Assembly: GCA_003993805.1 (NCBI GenBank)
Contig: RSEF01000017.1
Coordinates: 12,222,576 to 12,286,575, forward strand
Direction of reading: 5' to 3'
Length of the DNA stretch: 64,000 nt
Origin: Himantopus leucocephalus
Taxonomy: Eukaryota > Chordata > Aves > Charadriiformes > Recurvirostridae
In this document: positions 1 through 46,623 of the stretch, in pieces
Layout of the letters: each line of letters begins with the position of its first letter
Numbering within the stretch: the first letter of the stretch is position 1
Program-made: the position numbers and the translations under genes
The notes under the pieces: generated by a model
Database searches by the model: none
The model's input: the letters and a program-made list of their open reading frames with translations, nothing else
What the model was told of the DNA's origin: nothing

Positions 1-3000
1 TAATCTGTGATTTTTTTAAATTTTTTATTTTCTAAGATGCTTGCCAAGAAGTGCTCCCTTTAAGATGTTTTGGAACCTATGGTGCTCAGTTTTGCAGACA
101 ATTCTGTTTTGGATGTTTCTGACTGGCTGAGCAGGAAATACATTAAACTATTTATGTTCATGTGTCAATTTGTTATTTAAGTGTTTTTAATTCTTTTTTG
201 CGCTTGGTCTGTCTCTATTCAGTCTTGCATCTTGACACCCATACCAAGAGATGAAGGCATTTTCAAAATTATTTCACAAGAGACCCTGTGTTAGCAGTAG
301 CTGAGACTGGTGTGCTGGGTATTGTGCAGGTGCCAGGGGACATGAGGCCATATAAAAATCTGGAGAGAGATATATGTAAAAAATACCTTAAGGACTGCAA
401 CTGGTGTGCTGCTGTGAAGACCACTTAGTGACTTTGGTATATCATCCTGTCCTCAGTAGTGGGTAGCAGCTTAAATCCTAAAGGAGAAGGATTTATATTC
501 CTTCCAAAACTGTTTTTCTTTGTTATATGTGGTAGTTTGATATCTGCAGTTATTTCTACTGATGTATGTTTCTTTCTGAGATTGGATGGTGTGGTTCTAT
601 ATAAAATACAGCATTTTCTTCTTCAAATGATTGTATATATGCTCACACTGTGCCTCTGATTGTTTGCCTTTAATTCTTCAACTTCTTTAATTTCTTTACC
701 AGTGTAATTTATTTTGGCCGTTTTTNTGTTCTTTTCATTTCTGTCTCTACCAACTGGAGGGGGAATCCATGCGTTCACCCATTTTCAGTTGCAAGTGATT
801 TGTTGCATCTTTGAACGAAGGGTTCCCAAGTTCTCTGTGCCTGTCCTCCTTGGCACAGCTGAATTCTCTCTAGGAGCTCTTTCAGTAGCTTTCTCCACGC
901 TGACAAGTGGGCTGCTGTTTTCCTTGCACTGTGAGCGTTGTCAGAGCTGTAGACCCTGGGAGGTGACTTCGGTTCCTCCATTCTGGTGAGTACAGGTGCC
1001 ATGATTCCAGATCTGTTCATCAAGTATGTGCCTTTGGCACTTGTTAGAGCTGGCTGTTGGGGGTACCTGGCAAAGGCTACTCCTAAGAGATTTCTGAGTA
1101 CGGGAGCCTTTTCTCAAAATGTTGTGAGACCTGGACAAGCAGGAGTAATACTAGACTCAAGTATTTGTTGTATGAAGTGTAAGAATTTGCCAGAGGAAGT
1201 ACCTTTCCAGCTTTTAACTGTAGTGTTGCTTTGTAATTATTCATTTGGCTGGAAAATTCCAGGCTTCTAAAGGCTAACCCAGATGCAGCTTTGCCAGGAA
1301 TTGCATTACTTGGAAAATAATAAAACTTCTATGAATATACAGTCTCCAGATGAAATTGAATGCTGAGCATATTGTTGGAAGCAGTCTGAGCCTTATTAAA
1401 TATGTATCCCAGAGTTACAATTGCACTTCTTTACAGAATGCTTATATGGTTGTGAGTGGATTTCTCTTCATATGGTGGTGAAGAATGAAGAAACCAGTTC
1501 TGTACAGCGTATGGGGAGTTTGGATTTAAAATAGTAAATATCTGCACAATTAGGTCAGTCATACTTTGCAGATTTCTCTGCCCCTTGCTCCTCACTGAAT
1601 CCTCACAAATTGTATTTCTTATCTATTCCCCTCGGTTTGTTGATACTTTTAACATGAGGGAAAACTATTTTGATATTTCTCTGTCAGTTATTTTGACATT
1701 AATCAACATTTCAGATCTTGTTTTGTTTGGTGTCTGGGTACATCATAAAAAGAGTTGCTGAAAGAGTTCAATTATAATATCAGCATCTCTGCCAAATGTA
1801 TTGAGCTGTTCTGAAAAGCGGCTTGTCTTTTCTGACCCAGATACACAGTTTCCAACTGTGGGAGATGCTGCCAGAAAGACTCTTGGCAGAAGGCCAGCAA
1901 TAAAATTATACCGCAGAAAAACACAACATATTTTCAGCAGCACTTTGTACGGTGTGACGAAAAATTACCTGTCTCCTGAATGCAAAGCAGAAGTCAAAAT
2001 AAACTTGCAATTTAAAGTTGCAAGCCTCTTGTTCTGACTTTTAAAAGTAACAAAAAGAGGATATAAATTGCGCTTACCCATTCTGTATAAATTCCAGTTC
2101 TTTTCTGTTACTGATACACCTCAGGCAGTGTTAGATACTCACTGGTTTGTTATTAGCAACCTTAGTTGTCCTTGCTGCTCTGTTAACATAAACTTTGAGT
2201 GATCTTAGGGTGGTGTACGCCGTAAACTGTATTTCTCATGGGCAGATACTGGGGTAAGGGGAAATTAGGAGGGCGGAGGGTGTTTTTAATGCTTCAGCTG
2301 AATGTTGTTGGTGTGTGCCTTCTTGATGTACCATTTAAAACCAATTTGCATGCTGTTCTACTTGGCCTGGGCAGGTGCCTAACCAGCATCACTGAAGTGA
2401 GGGTTTGGAGGACTGGAGTCCAGTGACCCTGGTTTCCTCTTCTCCGCTGCAGCAGTAACACTGCCGTGCGACGTACCGTTCTGTGCTGCAAGGGGATACC
2501 AGAACGCCAAATGCAGTTCATATCTCCTTTCTAGGAGCTTACAGCTTCCCGATTCTGATGTTACATTTCAGTCTTCGTGGAGTGCAAGGGCCTGTTTCTC
2601 CTGCTTTTTCACTTTTCTGTTCACAAGCGCTCAAAGGTAGCTAAGCATATTCATTACTTCTGGCTGTTTAAATGTCTGTCTCTTGGGAACACAACTGCCA
2701 GATGCAGGAATATATCCTACTACAAAGGCCTCATCTGAAATTCTTTTCCTTGTTTGTCTTGTGCCAAAGCATAAACTTCCGCTGTGAGGGATGGGATGTT
2801 TAATGGAAACATTGTTAGACTGTCAGGGTGTTTTAATAACATTTCTAATGTGTCAAATCCACAGTGACTTTAAACCACACGCAGACTCTACTCGGCTCCA
2901 CTGTGACCTGGTTTGGAGACAGCAAGTATTTACTTTTGTTTTACACTTTAGGGCCACATGATGCAGAGGTAAAGTGACTTTCACAAGGTCATCCAGGTCT

Positions 3001-6000
3001 TGGTAGCGCTAGTAGTTTTTCCTGGAAATTTTCTTGCAAGTGTGGGTGGCAGCCCCTGGGTAAGACAACCATGCATTTTAATATTGTGCTTTTTAGTCTG
3101 GGCATCAGCTGTTACTTCCCTGAGGATGCAGGGACAAGTATCCTGCTAGAGCCTGGTAGTAAAATGAGGCTGTTAGATTTATGGAATTGCTGCTCACTTC
3201 ACATAATGCTTTCTGATGTGTTTGGTGCTGAGCTATGTTCTGCTGCCTTAGTCCATATGGTTGGAGCAGATTTGATTTTAGTTTTCCTTAATTTAATTCT
3301 GCATGCTGTCAAATGTACTTTGTTCTGTATATTGTGTCTGCACTTTTATAGTAAACTCCCTCCTGTTTAGTGCTTTTGTTGAAAATTTTCTCTCAAAGCC
3401 TGAACTATATTAGGTTTTCACTCCTGTGTGCATTTCTGTGAAATATTCTTAGGATGTTAGTGACTTGAAAGACATTGTATATCAGCTTCAACTCAACTTC
3501 CAGGATTTTTTTTTTCCAGCTTTCTGAGCTTTATTATAAAAGATCCCTTCGTAATTCAGCTGTATATGCCCTGACCTCAGCCACTCAACGCTGAGAAAGA
3601 GGGCAGGTAGAATCAAACTTGTAAATGCTGTTGTCAAACGGCTTTTACTTGTCACTGAAATTTGAACCTGTCTTGAAAACAAGATGGTTGTTACCCGCTT
3701 AAGGCAGAGTAGTGAGAAGTGTTGGTGTTTTTTGCTTCACCTGTCCAGCAGAAGATTAACCCTCATCATAGCTGTGAAACATTTATTTTCGGTCTGTTTC
3801 AGATTTTCAAAGAACACTGAAAAGCACTCAGCACATCAGAATTGCCCCCTGAGGTATGTCTGTTTCCAGAGCTTGTGAGGTGGTTTGCGGACTCGCCCTC
3901 TAGACGACAGTCTGCTCAGCAATTTACTGAAGCAGGAGAATTTGCGCAGCCAGCTATCTTTGTCCATCTGCTTTCAATACACTGTACAAGCTGATAAGCA
4001 ACAGCTTGCGGTAGTCTTCGGAGGGAGGCCAGGCTGGAGTGTTGCTTGGAGTCTAGAGACACTGTACTGGGCATATGCTGAAATCAGCAACACATTCCAG
4101 TGCCCTTCTCTCTGCCTGGAATTGCCAAGTTACAGTTACCAAAGAAGACAGCAAACTGGAAATGTGAAATGTAGGAGTTGCAGGGAAGAAGAGTATGTGA
4201 AGATAGCTGGAATTTAGTTTGAAGAGAGAACTAATTTGAAATAGATAGATGATCTGGAAACGTGTCTCGTGAAAGTCTCTCTAGCTTGCCATCTGCTGAC
4301 TCAAAAAGCATATTATTATTATAGAAAAGCAAAACAAAGAGACCTCGTAAAGAGTCTGGTTGCTTCTGGAGATGGTGAAAGGCTATTAAGTGTGGAAGAG
4401 CTTATGACTAGCTCATAGAATAAATAGTGCCCAAGCAGTAATCTTTCCTTAGTTTTCGTCCCAGCTGCCCCTGCTTGGCTTTCAGGATCTTGTGAGAGAA
4501 GAATCTGGTCCTATGAAAGAACATCCCCTTCCTTGTTCACTTCTGGGGAGCAATTTGGTAGAGTGTTAATACACCTTGGTAGGGTATATAGCCTTTGTGA
4601 TAAGAAGTGAGGTCCTTCGGGGGAAAGCTTGCTTTTCCCAAGTATTTTTAGTATGACTGCATTTAACTCTCTTGGGGTCTCTTCCTTGGCAATCTTTAGC
4701 TGCTGGAGCAGACAGGCCCCTGCACAGTGTTCTTGTCTGGCTGCTTTTTGTTTTACCCAATTCTACATCCCAAATTCAGTGGTGTGAGATACAAACAACT
4801 ATTAGGCACTTGCTGCCAAGCTATTGGTTCTGTAAACCAGCTTCACTACTTAACTAGGAAAATAGTGACATAGGATTTGTTGTTGCTTTTCCCCTGGCAT
4901 GTTCAAATCTCTATGGGATGCAATATTTTAATTATTCCCTGTCACACCCCTGAGGTTTAAGCAGCTACTCAGCTTTCAAGTCATCTTGCCTATCCCTCTG
5001 CTGTTGCCAAACATGCTTTTAATCTCTGACAATGTCAGGATCCTCTGACAGACAATATGCAACATATTGCTAGAGAAGGAGGATCGACATATAGGAGGAA
5101 AGGAAAACATTTGAGTGTGTGTGTCAGTCTGCAGAAATTTACTGACGGGGTTTCCAATTGCTTCAAAACGTTGCTGAAAAGCTGATGCAACAATATGTAC
5201 AGTAAAAGGAAAAGGAATTTTCTGCAAGGACTAGAGTGTCTGGCTATGGAATGAGCTTATGCTTTCCTCTCTCACATTACCTGCTCTGTTATTCTGCTCT
5301 GCTCTCGTCTTGCAGAGCGTTTATTTGCAGTTCCTTCTGCTGCCAGTGCTGGTGTTTGTTTCCTAGTTTAGTACGAGAGAGCTGCTCTTGCAGGATCTTC
5401 TAAATGTTGTGTGCTGTGAAAAGCAGTGCAAGGGCAGAAAAGGCGGTGTGGATGATTTCAGCTGAACATTCTCACAAGTCTTACATCTTCAGTTTGTTAT
5501 AATGTGCTTGTCTTTTTTTAAATAACAACTTACAGTTATTGTGACTTGAAGTCTTAGTTCTTGTTGTACAGCATCTGTCACATTCAGGATTGAGGACTGC
5601 ACTGGGGATTTCAACAGATAGTTACTTTTTGATAATTAAATATAATGTATTTGATTCCTAAGGTGCATGTGACACAAAAACAGAGGCTTCTTGAGCTGTT
5701 TTCACACAGAGAATGTTTGAGATGTTGGATTTCCTGTCTTCATCGTTTCAGAAACTTAGATTGCCAGGTGGCTGACAAACCGCACCAAGATAAGCTCTAA
5801 GTGGCACGGGAAAGTCATTACATACGTGTGGGCACATTACAAAAAGTTGCTTTCCACAGTGACATCTGCTTGTTGTGCAGGAATAAATGGTTCAGTGACT
5901 GCCTCCCCATCTTGAAGCCTGCTTGCTTTAATCAGTGGTTTGACTTAGTGTGCTGCGTTGAACACTTATTGGAATTAACATGCCGTTTCTTCTGGTTTCA

Positions 6001-6020
6001 AGTTGTTTCTCTTCTTGCAG
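1..6020 (+). other. STRBP: STRBP 5' intron, left part outside the window
   Basis: T-rich, non-coding sequence with no convincing coding exon, tRNA or large repeat. A single ambiguous base is at 726. Open frames at 1801-2037 and 3885-4217 lack family resemblance and splice context. Additional non-coding STRBP leader exons may exist here but cannot be called by eye. Confidence 0.7.
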
Positions 6021-6193
6021 GTGAATTACAGAAAGTGACTCCCAGAGCATCTTGGCTGTATGAACTCTTGAGCTGTCAAGGGACTGAGAGGCTTATGAAG
6101 AGGTTCTGTCAGGCAAAACAGTGCTTAGCAAAGACACCAAGGAGGAGGGAAAAGGAGAAAGGGAGGGAGAGAGAGCTGAAACACTAACAAACC

Positions 6194-6196
<3 letters not shown>
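6021..6196 (+). CDS. STRBP: STRBP leader exon ending in the start codon
   Basis: The acceptor is a pyrimidine-rich tract ending in ttgcag at 6020. The donor ATG|gtaggt makes the initiator codon (6194-6196, context aaaccATG) the last three bases of the exon. Everything upstream in the exon is 5'UTR. The Met joins directly to AGA TCT ATC CGA of the next exon, giving MRSIRSF. Skipping this exon would remove the initiator and leave Met15 as the next in-frame ATG. The left boundary is inferred from the splice consensus only. Confidence 0.85.
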
Positions 6197-39712
<33,516 letters not shown>

Positions 39713-40056
39713 CAAATGGCAGAAGCTAATTCCTATTGATTGAACAACACAGTACAGTACAGAATGTTAGAAGAAAAAAAGCCTTTTTATCCTGTTTTCT
39801 TTGAACACATACTTGAGCAAAGTCATTTGTAAAGAAACATCTTTTTCCTACTTTTTGATTTTAACAAAATGCAAATTTAGTTCTCTAAAACTTGAAAAAA
39901 ATGTTCTGTGAAATGTTACCTCATTTTCAAATAACTTATACCAGCCTTCTGTTATAGGGAAGAACTAGAAGCTTAAATCTTACGTTTTAAATGAAGTATC
40001 CGATTATGTAAAATTAAATTTGTGAAGGATGTATAGAATATAAAACACTGATCACA

Positions 40057-40062
40057 AATAAA
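40057..40062 (+). terminator. STRBP: poly(A) signal AATAAA, proximal STRBP candidate
   Basis: First canonical AATAAA after the stop codon with a good downstream element (ctgttttgttgtaac). It would give a 3'UTR of about 370 nt. Confidence 0.5.
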
Positions 40063-40259
40063 CTGTTTTGTTGTAACACAAGAGTACTGCCTGTTTCCTA
40101 ATGCAGTCACACAGATTCAGTTAATGACCTGTACTTGTTGTAGGGTTACTAAATGCAGGGCATAGTTCTTTAAAAAATAAAAATTAAAAATAAAAAAAAA
40201 CAACCCACACAATAGAAACATTACAGTTAACATTTAACTTTGTAAATATTATGGTGTGT

Positions 40260-40265
40260 AATAAA
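40260..40265 (+). terminator. STRBP: poly(A) signal AATAAA, candidate
   Basis: Follows ggtgtgt and is followed by a T-rich tract about 25 bp on. It would be an alternative proximal site. Confidence 0.35.
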
Positions 40266-42297
40266 CTTAGTAAAATATGGGTTAAAATATTGTTTTATCT
40301 TATTTTTTATAGTTAAGCATCAGTACCTGAGTTTCCTCATAATCTTTTTAGATCAGCATACTGTAACTGTGATTTTAGACACAGTCTTAATTATCCAAGA
40401 AGGCTTTTCACTTCTACACAAAATACTGAAAAACAAACAAAACGAAGGGAATTAATCTTAGACTGTCTCTCTGCATTAGGTTACATTCTGTGAAATAAGT
40501 GTTAAACAAAGGAAGCTCCCACAGAAGCACTCGTTACCTAATTACAGGGATACACAGTTAAGTCCGTATTGCCCAGAGAAAGGACAACAGTAATGTTACA
40601 ATCAGGTTCTTTAGAGCTCAAAAGCTGCTTGTTTTCCTTTCTTTTCTGTTTTTACCAAAAAAAAGAAAAAACGAAAAAAAATAAATTGCACTTGTTCTTG
40701 TGGCCTTCTTCACTTTTAAGATTGTCTGCCCACCCTTGATTTTCCATCCACCATTTCTACAGAAAGCATTTCAGTTGTCAATCTTATATTAAAACAAAGG
40801 GTTCTCCTTTTCCCCCTGACATTTATAAGAATCTAAAGCAGCAACAAGGTCCCCATGAAAACTTGCTATTTAATTGTCCCAGTTCTTGTTGAGTGCTGCT
40901 GTGAAAAGTGACACACTTCAGCCATAGGCCAGTACTTTTCTAAGAGTTGGTGCTCACACCCAAACAATCTTCTTTCCACTACGGAGTGTGTGCACTGTCT
41001 GAAATTCCAGGACAGGCCCCAGCTCCACGCTGTCTCCATGTATTGTAGACTTCTGCATAAAAACTGCTGTGGGCTCTAACGCGGGATTCGTATAGTCTTT
41101 ATTAAGGTATCACCCTACAAAATAAGCAGCGTTGTTGGTTGCACTTCTCTACTCAGACCTCACCCGTTGCTTTTCAGTAGGTTTGCTTTAGTTCATGCTC
41201 TTTTAAAGATTGCCTCTATATGCTCTGTTCTCCAGCAGACTCCGCTGCTGAGGCGGGGGAGCTTTATATATGGGGAGGGTGTAAGAACGGTGCTTAAAGC
41301 AATGTAAAGTTCCTCCTCCCCTATGCCCCCCGTTATCGGGGAAAGAAATATTAGAAAAGCTTATTAAGTGGTGGCTTATATAACAAGCTGCTTTTCTTGG
41401 AATTAACTGCAGCTGTTATTCTTAAGCTAAGTATTTGTGCTTAGGAATGTGTTTATATCTTAAATGGTTTTTCTTCTGCCGTAGCTCTCGCTTTTGTTTG
41501 GTGTTGGTGGTACTTTAATAAAAAACGTAGCTCTATTGACAACTAGTGGTGAGCCTGCTGTTGTCATCCACGCGTTAGTGTTGAAATAAAGAGCAGGGTC
41601 TCGGGGATGTAGTCAAATTGAGTGGCGCTCATAAATCACTGATATATTTGCTGGCCTATGGATGAAAGGAAGCCATCACGGAGCAGAAAAAGCATGGCTG
41701 ATAAGAGCCCATTTTTGTTAATCAGATATTCATTAAAGAAATCTTTCCTCTGCACACATTTCCCCCCTCCCTCTTTTGGAGTTCCCCTGATTGGCAACTG
41801 TCTGTAGTTTCTTTTTTTTTCTTTTTTTTTTTTTGAATCCCCAGCTTTGTAAAATTTCAAACAAAATATTCTCTGAACCAATTCTATACTATGAACATTC
41901 ATAAGCCAAATAATTGTTATTTCAAAAACAAGGAGGGCGCTATGCTCTTTTCCAACATGATGGCAGTCATTTCAGATGATTTATAGAAGTCATTTTTTAT
42001 TTTTTGTCATTTGTTGGGAGTTACTAACCACATTGTAAACTTGCCCCCTTGCTGCATATTTTACATTTCTCTGCTTTACTGAAAATATGAATGAGCTGTC
42101 AGTTCTTTGTTTAGAAAGTGGTAACCTTGGAAGTGTTAGATGTTTCAATACCTTCAAAGAATTAAAAGTGCCCGTTTTACAATGAAAATTCCACTTGCAG
42201 CTGAAAGAGCAGAGAAATTTAAATGGAGCTTTAGCTTCAGCCAGTCTCTCTGAAATTAACATGAAGTTTTTGCTTCTCTGCTCTTTTCCCACTGTAG

Positions 42298-42392
42298 GTG
42301 GTTTTTTCATTGACAGTCCCTATTGCCAGCCTCTCAGCATCGCACCTTTTATTATTCACTTGGGCCCTCAAGATTTCTTCTCTGACTTCTAG
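42298..42392 (+). CDS. STRBP: candidate alternative STRBP terminal exon
   Basis: A very strong acceptor (gctcttttcccactgtag) is followed by an open frame in exactly the phase left by the 45-nt exon (G|GT). Splicing 37025 to 42298 would replace the last 25 residues with GFFIDSPYCQPLSIAPFIIH plus about ten more residues and TAG at 42390-42392. Both splice halves and the stop are seen in the sequence. Use of the exon is inferred. Confidence 0.4.
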
Positions 42393-42954
42393 AACCATCA
42401 GGTTGTGTGGCTCGAAATGGCATTTTGTACATGTCTTAAAAGCAAGAACAAACGTGGCTCGTTTTGAGGTTTCTGAACTTCAGACATGGAATCTGAGCTT
42501 TTTTCCTTTTTTTTTTATAAATGTTTTTCTCACTTCTTGAACTTTGTTCCGTTTAATGAAAAGCAATACTTACTCCAAGCCACAGTCCTTTCTTTGGGTA
42601 CATAGCAATAGATGTGTATATACTTCTGACTATTTCTTTACATTAGAAGGGAAAGACTGGTGTGTCGGGGCGGGGGGTAACCAAACACCAAACCAAGAAA
42701 CAAACCCTAGCGGAGTGCCTGCTTTAAGCAGTGAATCCTGCGTTTACTTTCACTATTTAAGTACTTCAGAATTTTAATACTGTGACTGTATTTGCATGTT
42801 TCCTAGAAAAATTGCTACAAAGACTTGCAATGGTCACTCTTGAAGCAGTAGTGTTTTGTACCATTGTGCATGTCAGCAGACATGAAATGTAGCAAAAGGC
42901 AGAAGAAAAAAATAGAATATATATTTTTTCCAAAATCTAACTAAATGATATATT

Positions 42955-42974
42955 CTCTCTCTCTCTCTGTCTCT
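42955..42974. repeat. CT microsatellite
   Basis: About ten CT units with one interruption (ctctctgtctct). Confidence 0.8.
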
Positions 42975-44252
42975 TCCCCACATCATTAATATGAGGCACA
43001 AAAAGGGTAGGCCTGAACTTGACTTTCAAATGGATTGCTTTTGTGTCTCTTAAAATCATCACCAAATGATAGGAAAACATAGTATTTGGTAAACATCCAG
43101 TTCGAAAAACTTTGCTGCTCTAAATTTACTAAGTATTTTTCCTCTTAAATATTTGTATGTTGATATTTTGAGATTGTGAATCAGCAATAACTGAAAGGTG
43201 AATGTTTTTTTAAATGGTATTGGAACATCTATATGTTGCAGCTTAAGACTTTTAAGCAGTTATCAGCAGGTTAATACCACTTTATTCTCATTCTCTCCGG
43301 ACCTTCATAGCCATATGCACTTGTATAAAATAAGCAGAAATATAGTGACTGTAAGCTGAGATCGTGATATAAAAGGTAAGAGATTTTATTTTCAGCTTAA
43401 AGAATATTTTTATTGCTTTTTTCTAAAAATCTCATATACCTGTGACAATCTTGTATATGGCACATTTTTATTATGTCTTGTTTAACTAAATGTTTAAACA
43501 GGTAATACATAGGTCTGAATTCCAACTTTGTATTTTTCAAGGCCACTTCAAATATTCCAGTTTCAGTTAAAAGAGAAAATATTACTTAATACTTTTCAGA
43601 AATCGTTTGGTTTTACCAACAGACTGTTCTCCTTCAAATATTTTTCTCTTGTGTAGCATAAAAAGCTGTATTGATACTGCTGTGTGTCACGCACTGCATT
43701 CCTTGCGTACCTGTGGAAAACATTTGGGCAGGTACCAAAGCCACGGCCGTGGCCTGCACTGAAAGCCACACCATGGTTATAGACATGTGGCATAAAAATG
43801 AGAAGTGGAATGTGTGATATTGTTTAACTAATACAAAGAGAAATTATTTCCCTAAACTATTAAAGCTAAACTCCAAATGAAGAGTGAAAGACATTACAGT
43901 TAAAATCTGCAGAGATCAAATTACATTCAGTCAAATCAATTCACCAAGCAGCCAGGTTTGCTCTCCTCTAGCGGGTGTGGTGGGAGGAGAGGAAGGCAGG
44001 CAGGCAGTGATTTAACTCTGCATGAATAATTTGCTTAGCTGTGGTTTTCTAAAGCTAGAAATTAGGATACAGCCATCCATAAATAATATTTTCACTTCTG
44101 TAGTAAATGTTTTAACAAATATTTTACTTGGATTAAAATGGTTTTGGATTATGACCTCTATGGTGCACATGATATGTGTAGTTTTAAAATACTAGTTTGT
44201 TTTTTTTAATTTGCCTTTATATAACCTTGCGTTATGCAAAGTTGCATAGTAC

Positions 44253-44274
44253 AGTACTGCACAACTGCAGTACT
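44253..44274. repeat. perfect 9-bp inverted repeat with 4-base loop
   Basis: AGTACTGCA, loop CAAC, then TGCAGTACT, followed at once by another TGCAGTACT copy (44275-44284). It could fold as a small RNA hairpin in a long STRBP 3'UTR. Confidence 0.7.
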
Positions 44275-45085
44275 TGCAGTACTTGAAGTTGCTGGAAACA
44301 ACTCTTTTTATATAAAAATGGTAAAAAAAATTAAAAAAAATGGAGGGAGTTGATGATGTTGTATTAGCATTTTAGGGTCTCAATTCAGAGATGAAAGCAT
44401 AAAAAAACCCTGACTGATCACAGTTTATACTGATGTAAAACTGGAAAACATTGGTATGGAATCTGTAGTAGTGTATCAAGCCCAAAGCTTGTTGTTTTGC
44501 ATCAAAATATAACAGCAAAAATAAACTATATTTCATTTCAATACTGAAAACATCAAATTCCATAAATGACTGCATGTGTAGGTTACCCATAACTCAGGAT
44601 CTAGATAGGATTCATAGGCTGATATAGAAAAATAGCTGTTACACATTGTCAGCTTTGCTGCTGTTGGTGGAAACCTGCTCTTGCAAGTGGCCTATATATT
44701 TGCACCTGGGGAAGTGAACTTGAGGAACTGTACCAGTGACTTGCTCATGAAAGCACATAACCATTTGATTACATTTGCAGGTGCAATTGACGAGCCCTCA
44801 GAATGTCCTCCCCATTCGGTGGTGCAGGTTTTCATCTGCTGTTATCAAGGTGCAAACCTGGGGCTTGGTCTGAAGCTCACTTAAAATTCAATTCATCCTT
44901 TCAGTCTGTCAGGCTAAGCACTCCTGATAGCGGAGCAGCAGGCTGCTCTGTTTTCTTCGAAAGACAGTATTTTATATGCGTCAAGGCAATGTTAAGGTGC
45001 ATTATAATGAACTTCTCTTGAGTATTCCTTTCCTAGGCTTAACTGATGTCAGTCTGGGGAGCGCTGTCCAGTTCGAGGACTGATT

Positions 45086-45091
45086 AATAAA
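45086..45091 (+). terminator. STRBP: poly(A) signal AATAAA, distal STRBP candidate
   Basis: AATAAA followed within 30-50 bp by a T/G-rich stretch (gtttctttgtggcctg), a good cleavage context. It would give a 3'UTR of about 5.4 kb. Confidence 0.4.
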
Positions 45092-45389
45092 ATGACTTGC
45101 TGACTCTTATTTGATCTGTTTCTTTGTGGCCTGTACTTGGCAGCATAATCCATTTGCGTTGGTTTCCATCAGAACCACTTTGACCCTGAATTTCCATATT
45201 TTTGTCATTACCCTTTCAACTCTTGACAATCCTAAGCATTCCACTCTTCTGCTTTTTTTAAATTCTCACTTTGTTGGATCTTCTCTTCTTCACTGGAAAG
45301 ATATTAAATTTCTCTAATACAGTTTTGTTTGTAATGCAAGTACTTGTGTCCAAAATTCGTCCCCTTGCCTTTGCTGCGCCCCTTTTCAG

Positions 45390-45550
45390 TAGGAGAGACA
45401 CCATTTCCTGACACACGAAATACGGTGTACTTAAGACTCATAAATCCTGGTTTTTGCAGCCACTTGGAATCAGTGATAAGACGATGCAAGATTGCCTCGG
45501 AACCTGTCTCATTGACAGCAGAACTTGAGCAAAACATTCCCTTGTATTGA
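45390..45550 (+). other. exon-like open block with strong acceptor
   Basis: A long pyrimidine tract ending ccccttttcag precedes an open frame of about 53 codons (for example NTVYLRLINPGFCSHLESVI) ending in TGA at 45548-45550. It enters in phase 1, as do 42298 and 46624. No family is recognised. Confidence 0.18.
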
Positions 45551-46623
45551 AGCATCAGGGACGTAGGCTCCTTAAGTGCCTAATATATGGGCATTTGAGA
45601 GAGCAGTTAAATTCTAACAGTAGGTTGTAACCTAACTGAAATACCAGGCTATTATCTGATGAATAATTTCGGTAACATCTGCAACAAGCCCTGTTTTGCT
45701 ACAGCAGAACTAGAAACTCCTTTCTTTTGCATAATACGTGCAGGTTTCCTTTTAGAAGCCTCCTCACAGGAGCATGGTCTAAAGTGCCTTTTCTGTGAGA
45801 TCAGAGGTCTATTTTGCAGATACTGAGCTTTGTATTTCTAGATATACCCAACAGCCAAATATGTAAACTTTGTTCCATATGCTCTGTGCAGCTGCTGGTG
45901 TCGTTGCCTATTTTGTAGTACCTTTTCAGTGAAGCAGAAATGTTATAGTTTGCATTTCTGGTTCACGGAAAAGAATTGTGAAAAAGTTCCTTTCGATTAG
46001 TACATATATAAATAGGATGCCAGGGAAAGTCTGTGCCTGTACTACTACCCACCTTAACTCTAGTTTTAGCTAACCAGATGATAGTGTGTATTTTGGGAGA
46101 TTAAAAGAAGCCACAGCTTTATAATAAAGAAATACCCTGTTTAATGTGTTATCTGTATTGGAGGTGGATGTCATTACCTGTGACTTCAGAAGAACAACTG
46201 TGAGCTTCAGTGGTCTGCTCGGTTAACACTGAAGAAAGTGAGGCTATTTACAGAGTGGGGTGTAGACTGTTCCAGTGTTAGGGGAGCATTTGATTGCCTT
46301 TAGCAGCTCTTGCATCCAAACCCGTAGTCAGGCAGGTACTTGCTTTCCCTTTCTACTAGTTTGGGTTTCATGGGACCACCTGAGGGAGAAATGTATGGAT
46401 AACCAGCCTGTTGCTTTGTCTGCCTGGTGGGCCCACAGAGGACAGCGGTTCTCTCTGCCCCGTCTCCCCTTCAGAGAATTTAATCCCAGTTGACTTCTTA
46501 CACAGTTGTAGCATTGGTGTAAGAGCAGCATTGATATGACCTTGCTTTGAGGTCATACATTCTAGAAGCACTGTTATTCTTTGTTTTGAAATAGGTGAAA
46601 GCTAAACAGAAATATTTTTTTAG

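Larger units (their letters stand above)
39713..45120 (+). other. STRBP: STRBP 3'UTR, end uncertain
   Basis: AT-rich sequence without convincing coding content apart from the possible alternative terminal exon at 42298. AATAAA signals followed by GT-rich sequence occur at 40057, 40260, 41585 and 45086. Any of them could end the message, and the strong signal at 53570 is a further candidate. The true end cannot be decided without transcript data. Confidence 0.6.

Noticed and set aside
1801..2037. 78-codon + strand frame in the 5' intron
   Set aside because: Open on both strands, no splice borders and no family resemblance.
3885..4217. 110-codon + strand frame in the 5' intron
   Set aside because: No domain, no splice context and no conservation evidence.
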